Positions 6,101 through 12,680 of a stretch of 12,680 bases of DNA are shown in pieces. The stretch is from CAVSUR01 sp052143655 (lineage in GTDB: Bacteria; Actinomycetota; Actinomycetes; Streptosporangiales; Streptosporangiaceae). Location: contig JBKQSL010000067.1 of NCBI GenBank assembly GCA_052143655.1, positions 1 to 12,680 of the forward strand, given 5' to 3'. The position numbers and the translations under genes were made by a program. Under the pieces are notes generated by a model. That model searched no databases. It saw nothing but the letters and a program-made list of their open reading frames with translations, and was not told the origin of the DNA. Numbering within the stretch: the stretch's first letter is position 1; the number at the start of each line of letters is the position of its first letter.

Positions 6101-6907
6101 GTGCCCGAGGCTGAGACGATGTACCTGGAACTGCTGCGCCGTAACCTGACAAGGTACGGCCGCGACGAGATGGTGCCGGTGTTCGCCTCCCGGCACCGCA
6201 TCCTGCGACCCGTGATCCACGCCCTTGCCAGACGCGACATCCATCTCGTCCGCAAGGTCGCCTTCGACCCGCAAAAGCGCAACCTCGGCCTGGACTGGCC
6301 AGCTGAAGCCGAGACCATGATCGGGATGCGCCGGCTCGCCAGCCTCCAGCATTGCGTCGAGACCGTTCTGGCCGACGACATACCAGGTGACCTCGTCGAA
6401 TGCGGGGTGTGGCGAGGAGGCGCGTGCATTCTCATGCGTGCGATACTCGCCGCCTACGGCGACGAGAAACGACAGGTGTGGCTCGCTGATTCCTTCCAGG
6501 GCGTCCCTCCCCCGGACGCGGAGAATTACAGCGCCGACCGCGGGATCCGATTGGACCTGAACGCAGACGTCCTGGCCGTCTCTGAATCCGACGTGAAAGC
6601 CAACTTCGAACGTTACGGCCTGCTGGACGATCGTGTCCGCTTCCTGGCCGGATGGTTCAAGGATACGCTTCCCACCGCGCCTCTTGATCATATTGCCGTG
6701 CTCCGTCTGGACGGGGATCTCTATGAATCCACGATCCAGGCTCTAGACGCTCTCTATCCCAAGCTGTCCAGCGGCGGCTTCTGCATCATCGACGATTATC
6801 ACGCGATCGCCGCATGCAGCAAGGCCGTCGCTGACTACCGGGAAAGGCACGGGATAACGGCGCCGATCATCGATATCGATGGCAGCGGGGTTTTCTGGCG
6901 GGCATGA
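6101..6907 (+). CDS. TylF/NovP-family SAM-dependent sugar O-methyltransferase
   Basis: A 268-residue class I methyltransferase of the TylF/MycF/NovP family, metal-dependent enzymes that O-methylate deoxysugar hydroxyls. Motifs: the SAM-binding ECGVWRGGACILM (100-112), LADSFQGVPPPD (128-139), GWFKDTLPTAPLDHIAV (184-200), LRLDGDLYEST (201-211) and GGFCIIDDYHAI (225-236). D204, D231 and D232 sit where the family's metal-binding and catalytic aspartates lie. A complete single domain of normal family length. Start: GTG at 6101, 2 bp after the previous stop, with a good RBS; ATG at 6119 is the alternative. Its TGA overlaps the ATG of the next gene (ATGA). In the operon it would methylate the amino sugar, before or after transfer; family precedents (TylF, NovP) act on sugars already attached to the aglycone. 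Regiochemistry cannot be read from sequence. Confidence 0.9.
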   Translation: MPEAETMYLELLRRNLTRYGRDEMVPVFASRHRILRPVIHALARRDIHLVRKVAFDPQKRNLGLDWPAEAETMIGMRRLASLQHCVETVLADDIPGDLVECGVWRGGACILMRAILAAYGDEKRQVWLADSFQGVPPPDAENYSADRGIRLDLNADVLAVSESDVKANFERYGLLDDRVRFLAGWFKDTLPTAPLDHIAVLRLDGDLYESTIQALDALYPKLSSGGFCIIDDYHAIAACSKAVADYRERHGITAPIIDIDGSGVFWRA

Positions 6908-8007
6908 ACAAGACAATACGCCGCGGCAGCGCGGATGACGGCACGGCGAAGCGCAGGATCCTTGTCACGGGGGTAGGCGGAAAGAGCGTCGGCGCAGGAG
7001 TCCTCCACTCCCTGATGCGGACCGATGATGCCGTGAGAAGCCGCTGGGAGACCGTCGGAACAGATGCTGATCCGTTCTCTTGGGGGCTCTATGTGGCCGA
7101 TTTCAGCGCCCTCGTGCCGTCGGCTTCCGCACCAGGTTACCTGGACAGGATCGGAGAACTAACCGCCGATCTCGGGATTTCCGCGATTATCCCGGGCACT
7201 GAACCCGAAGCAGCAGCGCTGGCAAGCCACCGCGATGAGCTGCCGGTCCCGGTCATCGCCAACCGTCATGAGCTGATGCCGCTGATGACGGACAAGCGCC
7301 AGGTGGAGATCACGCTGAAGGAGATGGGGCTTAATTTCATCCCGTCGCTGTCGTGGGAGCACCGCGAAGAGGCGATCTCCGCATTTGGCTTCCCCCTGGT
7401 GATAAAGCCGACGCGGGGGACTGGCGGATCAAGGGGTGTCTTTCTGGTAACTAGCCGGGCCGAACTACACGGGCTAGTACCGTTCATTCACCAGGAATAC
7501 CTGCCGATTGTCCAGCCGTACCTGGGCGACGCTGACAGCGAGTACACAGTGGGAGTGCTGTCGGACAAGCGCGGAGCGATCATCGATAGCATCGTCATCA
7601 GGCGGAAGCTGATCGGCCTGTCGCTGCTGGACTCCAAGAGCTACGGCCCCGGCGCGACGGCCGCCATATCAACGGGTTTCTCCCAGGGCTTCGTTATACG
7701 CGACCACGAGATCCAGTACTTCTGCGAGAACCTGGCGAAGAATCTCGGCAGCTGCGGACCACTGAATATACAGCTCCGGGTTCACGATGGCGAGATCTAT
7801 GTCTTCGAGATCCACCCGCGTTTCTCCGGCACCACCCCGATCAGGGCCAGCGCCGGATTCAATGAGCCGGATCTTCTCCTGCGCAACTACCTCTATGGCG
7901 AGGAATTCGGGCGGCTGAGCTATCGCGTTGACGTGGCGGCCATCAGGGCCTTTGAGCACGTGCTCGTTCCCGTCAGGGACATGCCCCGGGCGCCCCGGCA
8001 GGCATAA
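6904..8007 (+). CDS. ATP-grasp family ligase (CarB/PylC-like) of a sugar locus
   Basis: A 367-residue ATP-grasp protein. The N-terminal pre-ATP-grasp Rossmann part has ILVTGVGGKSVGAGVLHSL (19-37) and IIPGTEPEA (95-103). The ATP-grasp fold follows: TDKRQ (129-133, K131), VIKPTRGTGGSRGVFLV (166-182) with K168 and the glycine-rich loop, VQPYL (203-207), and the Mg-binding FEIHPRFSGTTPIRAS (301-316). In most ATP-grasp enzymes the last motif is ExNPR; here H304 replaces the asparagine, while E302 and R306 are kept. Such enzymes join a carboxylate to an amine through an acyl phosphate. Next to an aminotransferase, the simplest reading is acylation of the new sugar amine with an amino acid or similar acid, but this is inference. 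Coupled to the methyltransferase by an ATGA overlap. ATP-grasp membership is secure; substrate unknown. Confidence 0.85.
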   Translation: MNKTIRRGSADDGTAKRRILVTGVGGKSVGAGVLHSLMRTDDAVRSRWETVGTDADPFSWGLYVADFSALVPSASAPGYLDRIGELTADLGISAIIPGTEPEAAALASHRDELPVPVIANRHELMPLMTDKRQVEITLKEMGLNFIPSLSWEHREEAISAFGFPLVIKPTRGTGGSRGVFLVTSRAELHGLVPFIHQEYLPIVQPYLGDADSEYTVGVLSDKRGAIIDSIVIRRKLIGLSLLDSKSYGPGATAAISTGFSQGFVIRDHEIQYFCENLAKNLGSCGPLNIQLRVHDGEIYVFEIHPRFSGTTPIRASAGFNEPDLLLRNYLYGEEFGRLSYRVDVAAIRAFEHVLVPVRDMPRAPRQA

Positions 8008-8081
8008 GCTTCGGGGCCAGTCGGAGCGTCGCAGCCTGGCATGGTCGGTGACGCCGGGCCTTGCTGGTGTCCATCTGCGTC

Positions 8082-8086
8082 GGAGG
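8082..8086 (+). promoter_or_regulatory. Ribosome binding site of the phosphoesterase gene
   Basis: GGAGG, 5 nt before ATG at 8092. It fixes this start over an in-frame ATG at 8041, which would add 17 residues unrelated to the fold before the first metal-binding strand. Confidence 0.75.
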
Positions 8087-8091
8087 CAGCC

Positions 8092-8778
8092 ATGCGTGTC
8101 GCAGTGCTGAGTGATATCCACTCGAACGTGTTCGCCTTGCAAGCTGTGCTCAAGGACATCGAGGCCGACGATGCCGACGGGATCTGGGTCTGCGGGGATA
8201 CCTTCGGCTACTACCCGTGGGCTACGGAGACCTTCCGCCTGCTCAGCCAGCGAGAGCACGTAGCCGTGCTGGGAAATCACGACGCCTGGATCGCTGCCAG
8301 GGCGCCGGCACCAGGCAATGTGGCCGGGGAGATCGCAATGCGAAACGCCCTAAGCCTGAGGGAGTACAGCCCGGCGGCCCTCGAATGGCTGGCAGAACTG
8401 GCGCTGGTGCTGCGGTTCGCGCCGGGGGACTGGAAGATCAGCATGACCCACGGCACTCCCGATGATCCCCTTGACGGCCGTTATTACCCCGATGACGCCA
8501 GGGCCTATCGATGGCTGCCCCGGCCGGGCGAGATCCTGCTCCTAGGGCAGACCCACTATCCGATCCTGCGCGGCGACGCATCCCAGGGCCTGATGCTGAA
8601 TCCCGGCTCTGTCGGCCAGCCGCGGGATGGCAACCCGATGCCATCGTGGGCCCTTCTCGACCTCGCGACCGGTCAGGCCCAGCTGCGCAGGACCACCTAC
8701 GACAACATCTCGGTCATGGCCAGGCTTGATGCCCTCGGCTGGGATAGCCGGGTGACCAGGGCCCTGGCCAAGAGATAA
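8092..8778 (+). CDS. Calcineurin-like metallophosphoesterase (YfcE/MJ0936-like)
   Basis: A 228-residue single-domain metallophosphoesterase with the complete set of metal and active-site blocks: DIHSN (8-12), GDTFGYYPW (35-43), GNHDA (61-65), THG (119-121), GQTHYP (152-157) and NPGSVGQPRDGNP (170-182). The NPGSVGQPRDGN block and short length place it with the YfcE/MJ0936 phosphodiesterase group, which needs Mn or similar divalent metals. No signal peptide, so probably cytoplasmic. It is the last gene of the plus-strand run, 84 bp after the ATP-grasp stop, with its own strong RBS and no clear terminator between. In a glycan locus it could hydrolyse a sugar phosphate, nucleotide sugar or lipid-linked by-product, or be unrelated. 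Family assignment is secure, role open. Confidence 0.88.
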   Translation: MRVAVLSDIHSNVFALQAVLKDIEADDADGIWVCGDTFGYYPWATETFRLLSQREHVAVLGNHDAWIAARAPAPGNVAGEIAMRNALSLREYSPAALEWLAELALVLRFAPGDWKISMTHGTPDDPLDGRYYPDDARAYRWLPRPGEILLLGQTHYPILRGDASQGLMLNPGSVGQPRDGNPMPSWALLDLATGQAQLRRTTYDNISVMARLDALGWDSRVTRALAKR

Positions 8779-8800
8779 GCGCCCCTGAGCCGGGCGCCTT
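8777..8800. terminator. Bidirectional terminator between convergent genes
   Basis: A GCGCCC/GGGCGC stem (8779-8784 with 8792-8797, 7-nt loop), flanked by AA on the left and, past one bulged base, TT on the right, so the pairing can extend slightly either way. It fills the gap between the phosphoesterase stop (8776-8778) and the stop of the convergent aminotransferase (8800-8802). The placement fits shared termination. Confidence 0.6.
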
Positions 8801-9987
8801 CATGACGGCACCCGGGCCGAGCCGTCCGGCCGGGCCGCGCCCTCGGGCCAGGCCCGGCGAGAGCCGCTGAGCGCAGCACGGATCTCGGCGACGATCAGCT
8901 CCTGCTGCTCCTGTGTCAGGTCATGGAAGAGAGGAAGGATCAACGTCCTTGCCGTCATCTGCTCGGTGACCGGGAGCGGGCAGTGCGGATGATCAGCGTA
9001 AGCCGGCTCCAGGTGCGCGGCCATGATGCCCCGCCGGGCAGATATGCCGCTGGCCGCCAGCCGCGCCAGCATTTCATCGCGAGAGACGGGCGAATCCCCG
9101 GGCAGCAGGACCCAGAACGACTGGAAGTTGGTCGTGCCGTACGGAGGATCCGCAACCATCCGGATCCCGGGAATGCCGACGAGCAGCTCCTGATACCTCT
9201 GGGCGAGCTGGCGGCGGCGGGAGATGAGCGCCTTAAGCTTGCGGAGCTGGACGAGGCCGACCGCTGCCTGGATATCGGTCATCCGGAAGTTGAAGCCCAG
9301 CTCGGTATAGCGTTCGATCACCGGCTGCCTGCTGCGATGCCGATCGGCAGCGCTGACGTCCATGGCGTGCTCGCGCAGGCGGCGGATCCGGGTGGCGGTA
9401 AGCTCATCAGGCATGGTCACCATCCCCCCCTCGCCGGTCGTGATCAGCTTGCGCGGATGGAAGGAGAAGGCCGCGAGCGATGCGGTGGCCCCGACAGGCC
9501 GCCCGCGGTAGGTAGACCCGGCCGCGCAGGCGGCATCCTCGATCACCAGGATGCCGCGCGGCTGGCACAGCGCATGGATGCTGTCCAGATCGGCAGGCAC
9601 CCCCGCCTGGTCCACCAGCATGACAGCGCGGGTACGTGAGGTGAGGACCGGCTCGACGGTGCCCGGGACCAGGTTCTGCGTGGCCGGATCGACATCGGCG
9701 AACACGGGCTGAGCGCCGACGTAGCGCACCGCGTTGGTGGTCGCGATGAAGGACAGCGAGGGAACTACCACCTCATCGCCAGGCCCGATTCCGGCAGCCA
9801 CCAGGGCCAGGTGCAGCGCAGCCGTGCAGGACGAAACGGCAACCGCGTGGCGAGCGCCGATGCTGGCGGCGAAAGCCTGCTCGAACTCGGCCACCCGTGG
9901 TCCCTGGGCAATCCAGCCGGAGGCGACCGCAGCTGCGGCAGCAGCCGCCTCCTCCTCGCCCAGCCAGGGCCGCATGACGGGGATCAT
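8800..9987 (-). CDS. Second DegT/DnrJ/EryC1/StrS aminotransferase (nucleotide-sugar type)
   Basis: A 395-residue PLP aminotransferase, distinct from the one in the plus-strand operon. Visible features: GWIAQGPRVAEFEQAFA (24-40), the phosphate-binding VSSCTAALHLALVAAGIG (51-68), IEDAACAAGS (149-158) with D151, and FSFHPRKLITTGEGGM (174-189) with Schiff-base K180. The HPRK-TTGEGG signature and the FRMTDIQAAVGLVQL block are typical of aminotransferases acting on UDP- or GDP-linked keto sugars in surface polysaccharide loci. The ATG at 9987 overlaps the stop of the upstream epimerase (ATGA), and GGAGG lies 10 nt upstream; a longer in-frame start at 10029 is unlikely. Third gene of a coupled trio, so it probably aminates the keto sugar produced by the oxidoreductase of the same operon (as in GnnA/GnnB or WbpB/WbpE pairs). 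Arginine/alanine-rich C-terminal tail of about 20 residues. Confidence 0.88.
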   Translation of the reverse strand: MIPVMRPWLGEEEAAAAAAAVASGWIAQGPRVAEFEQAFAASIGARHAVAVSSCTAALHLALVAAGIGPGDEVVVPSLSFIATTNAVRYVGAQPVFADVDPATQNLVPGTVEPVLTSRTRAVMLVDQAGVPADLDSIHALCQPRGILVIEDAACAAGSTYRGRPVGATASLAAFSFHPRKLITTGEGGMVTMPDELTATRIRRLREHAMDVSAADRHRSRQPVIERYTELGFNFRMTDIQAAVGLVQLRKLKALISRRRQLAQRYQELLVGIPGIRMVADPPYGTTNFQSFWVLLPGDSPVSRDEMLARLAASGISARRGIMAAHLEPAYADHPHCPLPVTEQMTARTLILPLFHDLTQEQQELIVAEIRAALSGSRRAWPEGAARPDGSARVPS

Positions 9988-10964
9988 GGGGTTGCGGCCT
10001 CCGCTGCCCGCGACCGCTGCGACCGCCACCAGCCGACCAGCCGCCTCAGGCCCTCATCCAGATCGACCTCGGGCTTCCAGCCCAGCTGTTCCCGCGCCTG
10101 GGACACATCCGCCAGCCGCCGGGCCACGCCGTTGACGCCGCGAGCGGGCCCGAACTCCAGGGGCAACTCCGAGCCCATCGCCCGCTGCAGTGCCTCGGCC
10201 AGCTCCACCAGGCTGGTCTCGGTGCCGCTGCCGATGTTGAAGACGCCCTCGGTGACATCGCTGGCAGCGGCAAGCAGGTTCGCGCGGGCGATGTCCCCGG
10301 TGAACACGAAATCCATGGTCTGGCGGCCGTCGCCCAGGATCAGCGGCGGCTGACCGGACTCGATCCGTTCCATCCAGCGTATGAGAACCTCGGTATAAAG
10401 GCCGTGTATGTCCATCCTCGGACCGTACACATTGAAATACCGCAGCATCACGTAATTCAGGCCATGGGTGGCATGAAAGCTGCGCAGCAGCCCTTCATTG
10501 AAGGTCTTCGCCGCCCCATAAAGAGTGTCATTATTGTACGGGTGCTGGCGTTCCGGCGTCGGAAAGACCTCCGCCAGGCCGTACACGGAAGCGGACGATG
10601 CTGCGACGACCTTCCGGACGCCTGCGGCTGCCGCCGCCTCGACGACTTCGTAGGTGCCGTCGACGAGAACCTCCACGGCCAGCCTGGGTTCGGTCGCGCA
10701 CTGGGTGATGCGGATGGCCGCCTGGTGGAACACGACATCGATTCCCGGCATAAGCGAGCGGACCAGCTCACCGTCTCTGATGTCGCCGTCGACGAAGCGC
10801 AGCACGCCGCTGTCGCGTGCGGCCGACAGGTTTTCCAGCCTGCCCCGGACCATGTTATCGAGCACTATCACCTCATCGGCTCCGAATGCCACGAGCTGGT
10901 CGACGATGGTTGACCCGATTGTCCCGGCCCCGCCGGTGACAAGGTACCGCTGGCCGTTAGTCAT
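9984..10964 (-). CDS. NAD-dependent nucleotide-sugar epimerase/dehydratase (GalE/WbpP-like)
   Basis: A 326-residue extended-SDR protein. The NAD site is TGGAGTIGS (10-18) with D36 in VLDN; the active site has S124/S126 in ASSASVYG (122-129) and Y149 and K153 in YGAAK. LRYFNVYGPRMDI (174-186) and DGRQTMDFVFTGDIARA (212-228) are substrate-domain blocks of the GalE/UDP-GlcNAc 4-epimerase group. It probably epimerises or otherwise converts a UDP-hexose or UDP-HexNAc; the AAIRITQCATEPR segment differs from classical GalE, so the precise substrate is uncertain. The start overlaps the stop of the upstream oxidoreductase and its own stop overlaps the downstream aminotransferase start (both ATGA), a sign of tight translational coupling. 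A local run of A/T-ended codons near 10490-10540 stands out from the rest of the gene. Confidence 0.87.
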   Translation of the reverse strand: MTNGQRYLVTGGAGTIGSTIVDQLVAFGADEVIVLDNMVRGRLENLSAARDSGVLRFVDGDIRDGELVRSLMPGIDVVFHQAAIRITQCATEPRLAVEVLVDGTYEVVEAAAAAGVRKVVAASSASVYGLAEVFPTPERQHPYNNDTLYGAAKTFNEGLLRSFHATHGLNYVMLRYFNVYGPRMDIHGLYTEVLIRWMERIESGQPPLILGDGRQTMDFVFTGDIARANLLAAASDVTEGVFNIGSGTETSLVELAEALQRAMGSELPLEFGPARGVNGVARRLADVSQAREQLGWKPEVDLDEGLRRLVGWWRSQRSRAAEAATP

Positions 10965-12007
10965 GCGCTGTCCTCCGTGATAAAGGTGCGGGCGCCGTCG
11001 TTCACGGCGCTTCGTGAGGCTGCTTCGAGCAATGTCAGCACGCGCAGCCCGGCGTCCGCGCCGGTGAGGGGCTGGCGCCTGCCGATGATCGCGTCGCTGA
11101 ACTCAGCCATGACGGACATCAGGGCCTCTCGTTCGTGCAGGGCGGGGACATAGGTGTCACCGGTCCGGTACGCGATCAGGGCCTGACGGCGGACGTCCTG
11201 GCGGACGTCGCCGGCCTTCAGCTTGTCCACGCCGCGATCGTGCACTGCTATCCGCGCCGCCGGGTTCATGTCGTCCCAGACGATGGTGCGCCGGGACCCG
11301 CCGAACACGGTGGTCCGTATCTTGGTCGGGCTCAGCCAGTTCACGTGAATATGGGCGAGAGCACCGTTGGACAGCCACAACGACAGATAGGCAAGGCAGG
11401 ACACCCCGGCGCCGATGGGATCTCCGGTGTGGGCAGCGACCGCTACCGGCTTGACTTCTTCGGGCAAGACGAAGTCAAGTACCGACAAGTCGTGCGGCGC
11501 CAGGTCCCAGAGGACATCAACATCGGGCTGGACCAGCCCGAGGTTGATGCGGACCGAGTCCACGAACTGAATATCGCCAACGCTGCCGCCGCGGACAAGC
11601 TCCCGGACTCTCTGCACCGCGGGTGTATAGCAATAGGTGTGGTCACACATGAGGACCAGCCCGGCGTCCTGTGCCTGCGCGGCGAGCTTGGCGCCCTCGG
11701 CCACTGATGGGGTCAGCGGCTTCTCGACCAGCACGTGCTTGCCGGCGCTCAGGGCAGCCCGCACGAGATCGAAGTGCGTGGCCGCCGGGGTGGCGATCGC
11801 CACCGCCGACACCTGAGGATCGTCGAGAACGTCGTCAAAGGAACTGGTGGCGAGCACTGTGCTGCACGGACCGAGGACAGACCGAGCCCGGTCCAGGTCC
11901 AGGTCACACAGCCAGCGCAGCCTGATGGCGGGCGTGGCGAGAGCGGTGCGGACGAGATTCGGACCCCAGTAACCTGCTCCGATCACGGCCAGCCCAACTG
12001 GTGACAT
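10961..12007 (-). CDS. Gfo/Idh/MocA-family sugar oxidoreductase (WlbA/GnnA-like)
   Basis: A 348-residue NAD(P)-dependent oxidoreductase. The N-terminal Rossmann domain has VIGAGYWGPNLVR (8-20), D35 in CDLD, ATPAATHFD (72-80) and the family hallmark VEKPLTP (94-100) with catalytic E95-K96-P97. The C-terminal domain has VLWDLAPHDLSVLDF (165-179), with D168 and H172 in the place of the catalytic/substrate residues, and NWLSPTKIRTTVFGG. Relatives paired with a DegT aminotransferase oxidise C3 of UDP-GlcNAc or UDP-GlcNAcA (GnnA, WbpB/WlbA). Here the same pairing is seen, with an epimerase between. ATG at 12007 has GGAGG at 12017-12021 with 9-nt spacing. The gene starts only 30 bp after the stop of the DUF4082 protein, so it may be co-transcribed with that gene. 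C3 oxidation is an inference from gene pairing. Confidence 0.88.
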   Translation of the reverse strand: MSPVGLAVIGAGYWGPNLVRTALATPAIRLRWLCDLDLDRARSVLGPCSTVLATSSFDDVLDDPQVSAVAIATPAATHFDLVRAALSAGKHVLVEKPLTPSVAEGAKLAAQAQDAGLVLMCDHTYCYTPAVQRVRELVRGGSVGDIQFVDSVRINLGLVQPDVDVLWDLAPHDLSVLDFVLPEEVKPVAVAAHTGDPIGAGVSCLAYLSLWLSNGALAHIHVNWLSPTKIRTTVFGGSRRTIVWDDMNPAARIAVHDRGVDKLKAGDVRQDVRRQALIAYRTGDTYVPALHEREALMSVMAEFSDAIIGRRQPLTGADAGLRVLTLLEAASRSAVNDGARTFITEDSA

Positions 12008-12016
12008 GCTGGTATT

Positions 12017-12021
12017 CCTCC
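12017..12021 (-). promoter_or_regulatory. Ribosome binding site of the oxidoreductase gene
   Basis: GGAGG on the minus strand, 9 nt before the ATG at 12005-12007, within the 30-bp gap after the DUF4082 gene. It is the only obvious signal in that gap, leaving little room for a promoter. Confidence 0.65.
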
Positions 12022-12037
12022 GGGATAATGGTTTCGT

Positions 12038-12680
12038 TTAAGGCGCCGTGGTTGTGAACACCACGTCTACCCACAGGTTGATCGCGTCATAGCTGCTGGT
12101 CGGGAAAGCCGGCGAGCCACCGTACGAGAAGACGCCATTGCCGCCGTCGACGCCGTCCTGCAGGACATGCAGCGGCGGATTGTCGACACCGGAATTAGCG
12201 AACGCAGCAAGGTTATAGGCATAATCCCCGTTCGGCGCGAAGTAGGACGCCACGTAAGTGGTACCAGCCGTAACAGCGACCGGCGACGAGAAGTTGGCCT
12301 GCTGCCAGCCCTGCGTTGTTTCATTGGTGAATGTCACACTTCCTAGCAGGTCACCGCTGGCGTCCCACAGGCTGCCAATATGAGTCCCGGTGTTTCCGGG
12401 CCCCTTGTAGAATCGGATGCCCGTGATCCAGCCGTTCTCGTCCGTGGTGAACTTGACGCCGAGATTGTTGGGCGACGGATCGTTCGCCGCTGCGACGGCC
12501 GGCTGCGTCGAATCGGGCCAGATCGAGCATGGGCATTGCCCAGGCGGCGGTGTCGGCTGGGCCGTGGTGAAGGTCCAGGTGTCGGGGCTGGCCATGGTGG
12601 CCCCCGAACTGGTCTGGGCACCGCTGACCTTCGCGGTATACGTGGTATCCGCCGCCAGCGGGCTGTCCGGGGTGAACGTC
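12038..12680 (-). CDS. Secreted Big_5-DUF4082 domain protein, C-terminal part (5' end outside window)
   Basis: The frame is open to the right edge, so the true start lies beyond it; the visible 213 residues are a C-terminus. Residues 1-40 (TFTPDSPLAADTTYTAKVSG, then ATMASPDTWTFTTA) are the end of an SbsA/Big_5-type Ig-like domain. A short proline-rich linker with a CPC motif (about 41-51) leads into a DUF4082 domain (about 52-213), recognised by LGVKFTTDENGWITGIRFYK, GTHIGSLWD, VTFTNETTQGWQ, GTTYVASYFAPNGDYA, NPPLHVLQDGVDGGNGVF and WVDVVF near the stop. DUF4082 occurs in large extracellular actinobacterial proteins with tandem Ig-like and other carbohydrate-linked modules; its function is unknown. 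It precedes the sugar trio by 30 bp on the same strand. A start at 12595 is not credible because it would cut the Big_5 domain. Confidence 0.88.
   Translation of the reverse strand, partial: TFTPDSPLAADTTYTAKVSGAQTSSGATMASPDTWTFTTAQPTPPPGQCPCSIWPDSTQPAVAAANDPSPNNLGVKFTTDENGWITGIRFYKGPGNTGTHIGSLWDASGDLLGSVTFTNETTQGWQQANFSSPVAVTAGTTYVASYFAPNGDYAYNLAAFANSGVDNPPLHVLQDGVDGGNGVFSYGGSPAFPTSSYDAINLWVDVVFTTTAP

Noticed and set aside
5828..6907. Methyltransferase starting at 5828 as a 359-residue protein
   Set aside because: The first 90 residues lie over the end of the aminotransferase gene and are Cys/Arg-rich with no homology; GTG at 6101 has an RBS and gives normal family length.
8041..8091. Phosphoesterase start at the ATG at 8041
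   Set aside because: It adds 17 residues before the first beta strand and lacks the GGAGG found 5 nt before ATG 8092.
1..12680. CRISPR arrays, tRNA or rRNA genes
   Set aside because: No regularly spaced repeat series beyond the two-copy 32-bp tandem repeat, and no tRNA cloverleaf or rRNA segments noticed on either strand.

Overview
The window is high-GC DNA whose genes show strong G/C bias at third codon positions, GTG as well as ATG starts, GGAGG-type ribosome binding sites and hairpins without U-tracts. This points to an actinomycete (Streptomyces, Frankia or Actinomadura type; the genus cannot be fixed from sequence alone). The content is a sugar-nucleotide and glycosylation locus of the kind found in surface-glycan or glycosylated-metabolite regions. 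Most protein assignments rest on motifs I can read in the translations; exact substrates are inferences.

Layout. (1) Positions 1-1742, minus strand: a small one-helix membrane protein (368-544) and a membrane-anchored endonuclease/exonuclease/phosphatase-family protein (674-1645). Positions 1-367 hold no gene I can support. (2) 1743-2954, minus: an NAD-dependent epimerase of the SQD1/SqdB (UDP-sulfoquinovose synthase) type, followed by a strong hairpin at 1676-1722. (3) 2955-3714: a 760-bp divergent intergenic region holding a perfect 16-bp inverted repeat, a frameshifted relic of a secreted Ig-like/ricin-B lectin protein, a 32-bp tandem repeat, and two further perfect hairpins upstream of the next operon. 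(4) 3715-8778, plus: five tightly packed genes: an atypical GT4-like glycosyltransferase, a DegT/StrS sugar aminotransferase, a TylF/NovP-type O-methyltransferase, an ATP-grasp ligase and a calcineurin-like phosphoesterase. (5) 8800-12007, minus and convergent: a translationally coupled trio, in transcription order a Gfo/Idh/MocA oxidoreductase, an NAD-dependent sugar epimerase and a second DegT aminotransferase. (6) 12038-12680, minus: the C-terminus of a secreted Big_5-DUF4082 protein running off the right edge.

How the genes may work together. The minus-strand trio looks like a C3-oxidation/transamination module with an epimerase for making an amino sugar nucleotide. The plus-strand operon looks able to make (aminotransferase), methylate (TylF-type), possibly acylate with an amino acid (ATP-grasp) and transfer (glycosyltransferase) another amino sugar. 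The SQD1-like protein would add a sulfonated hexose if its chemistry is conserved. The most unusual points are the combination of an SQD1-like enzyme with an aminotransferase/TylF/ATP-grasp/phosphoesterase operon, the absence of the EX7E glutamates in the glycosyltransferase, and the repeat-rich intergenic region with a decayed exoprotein gene.
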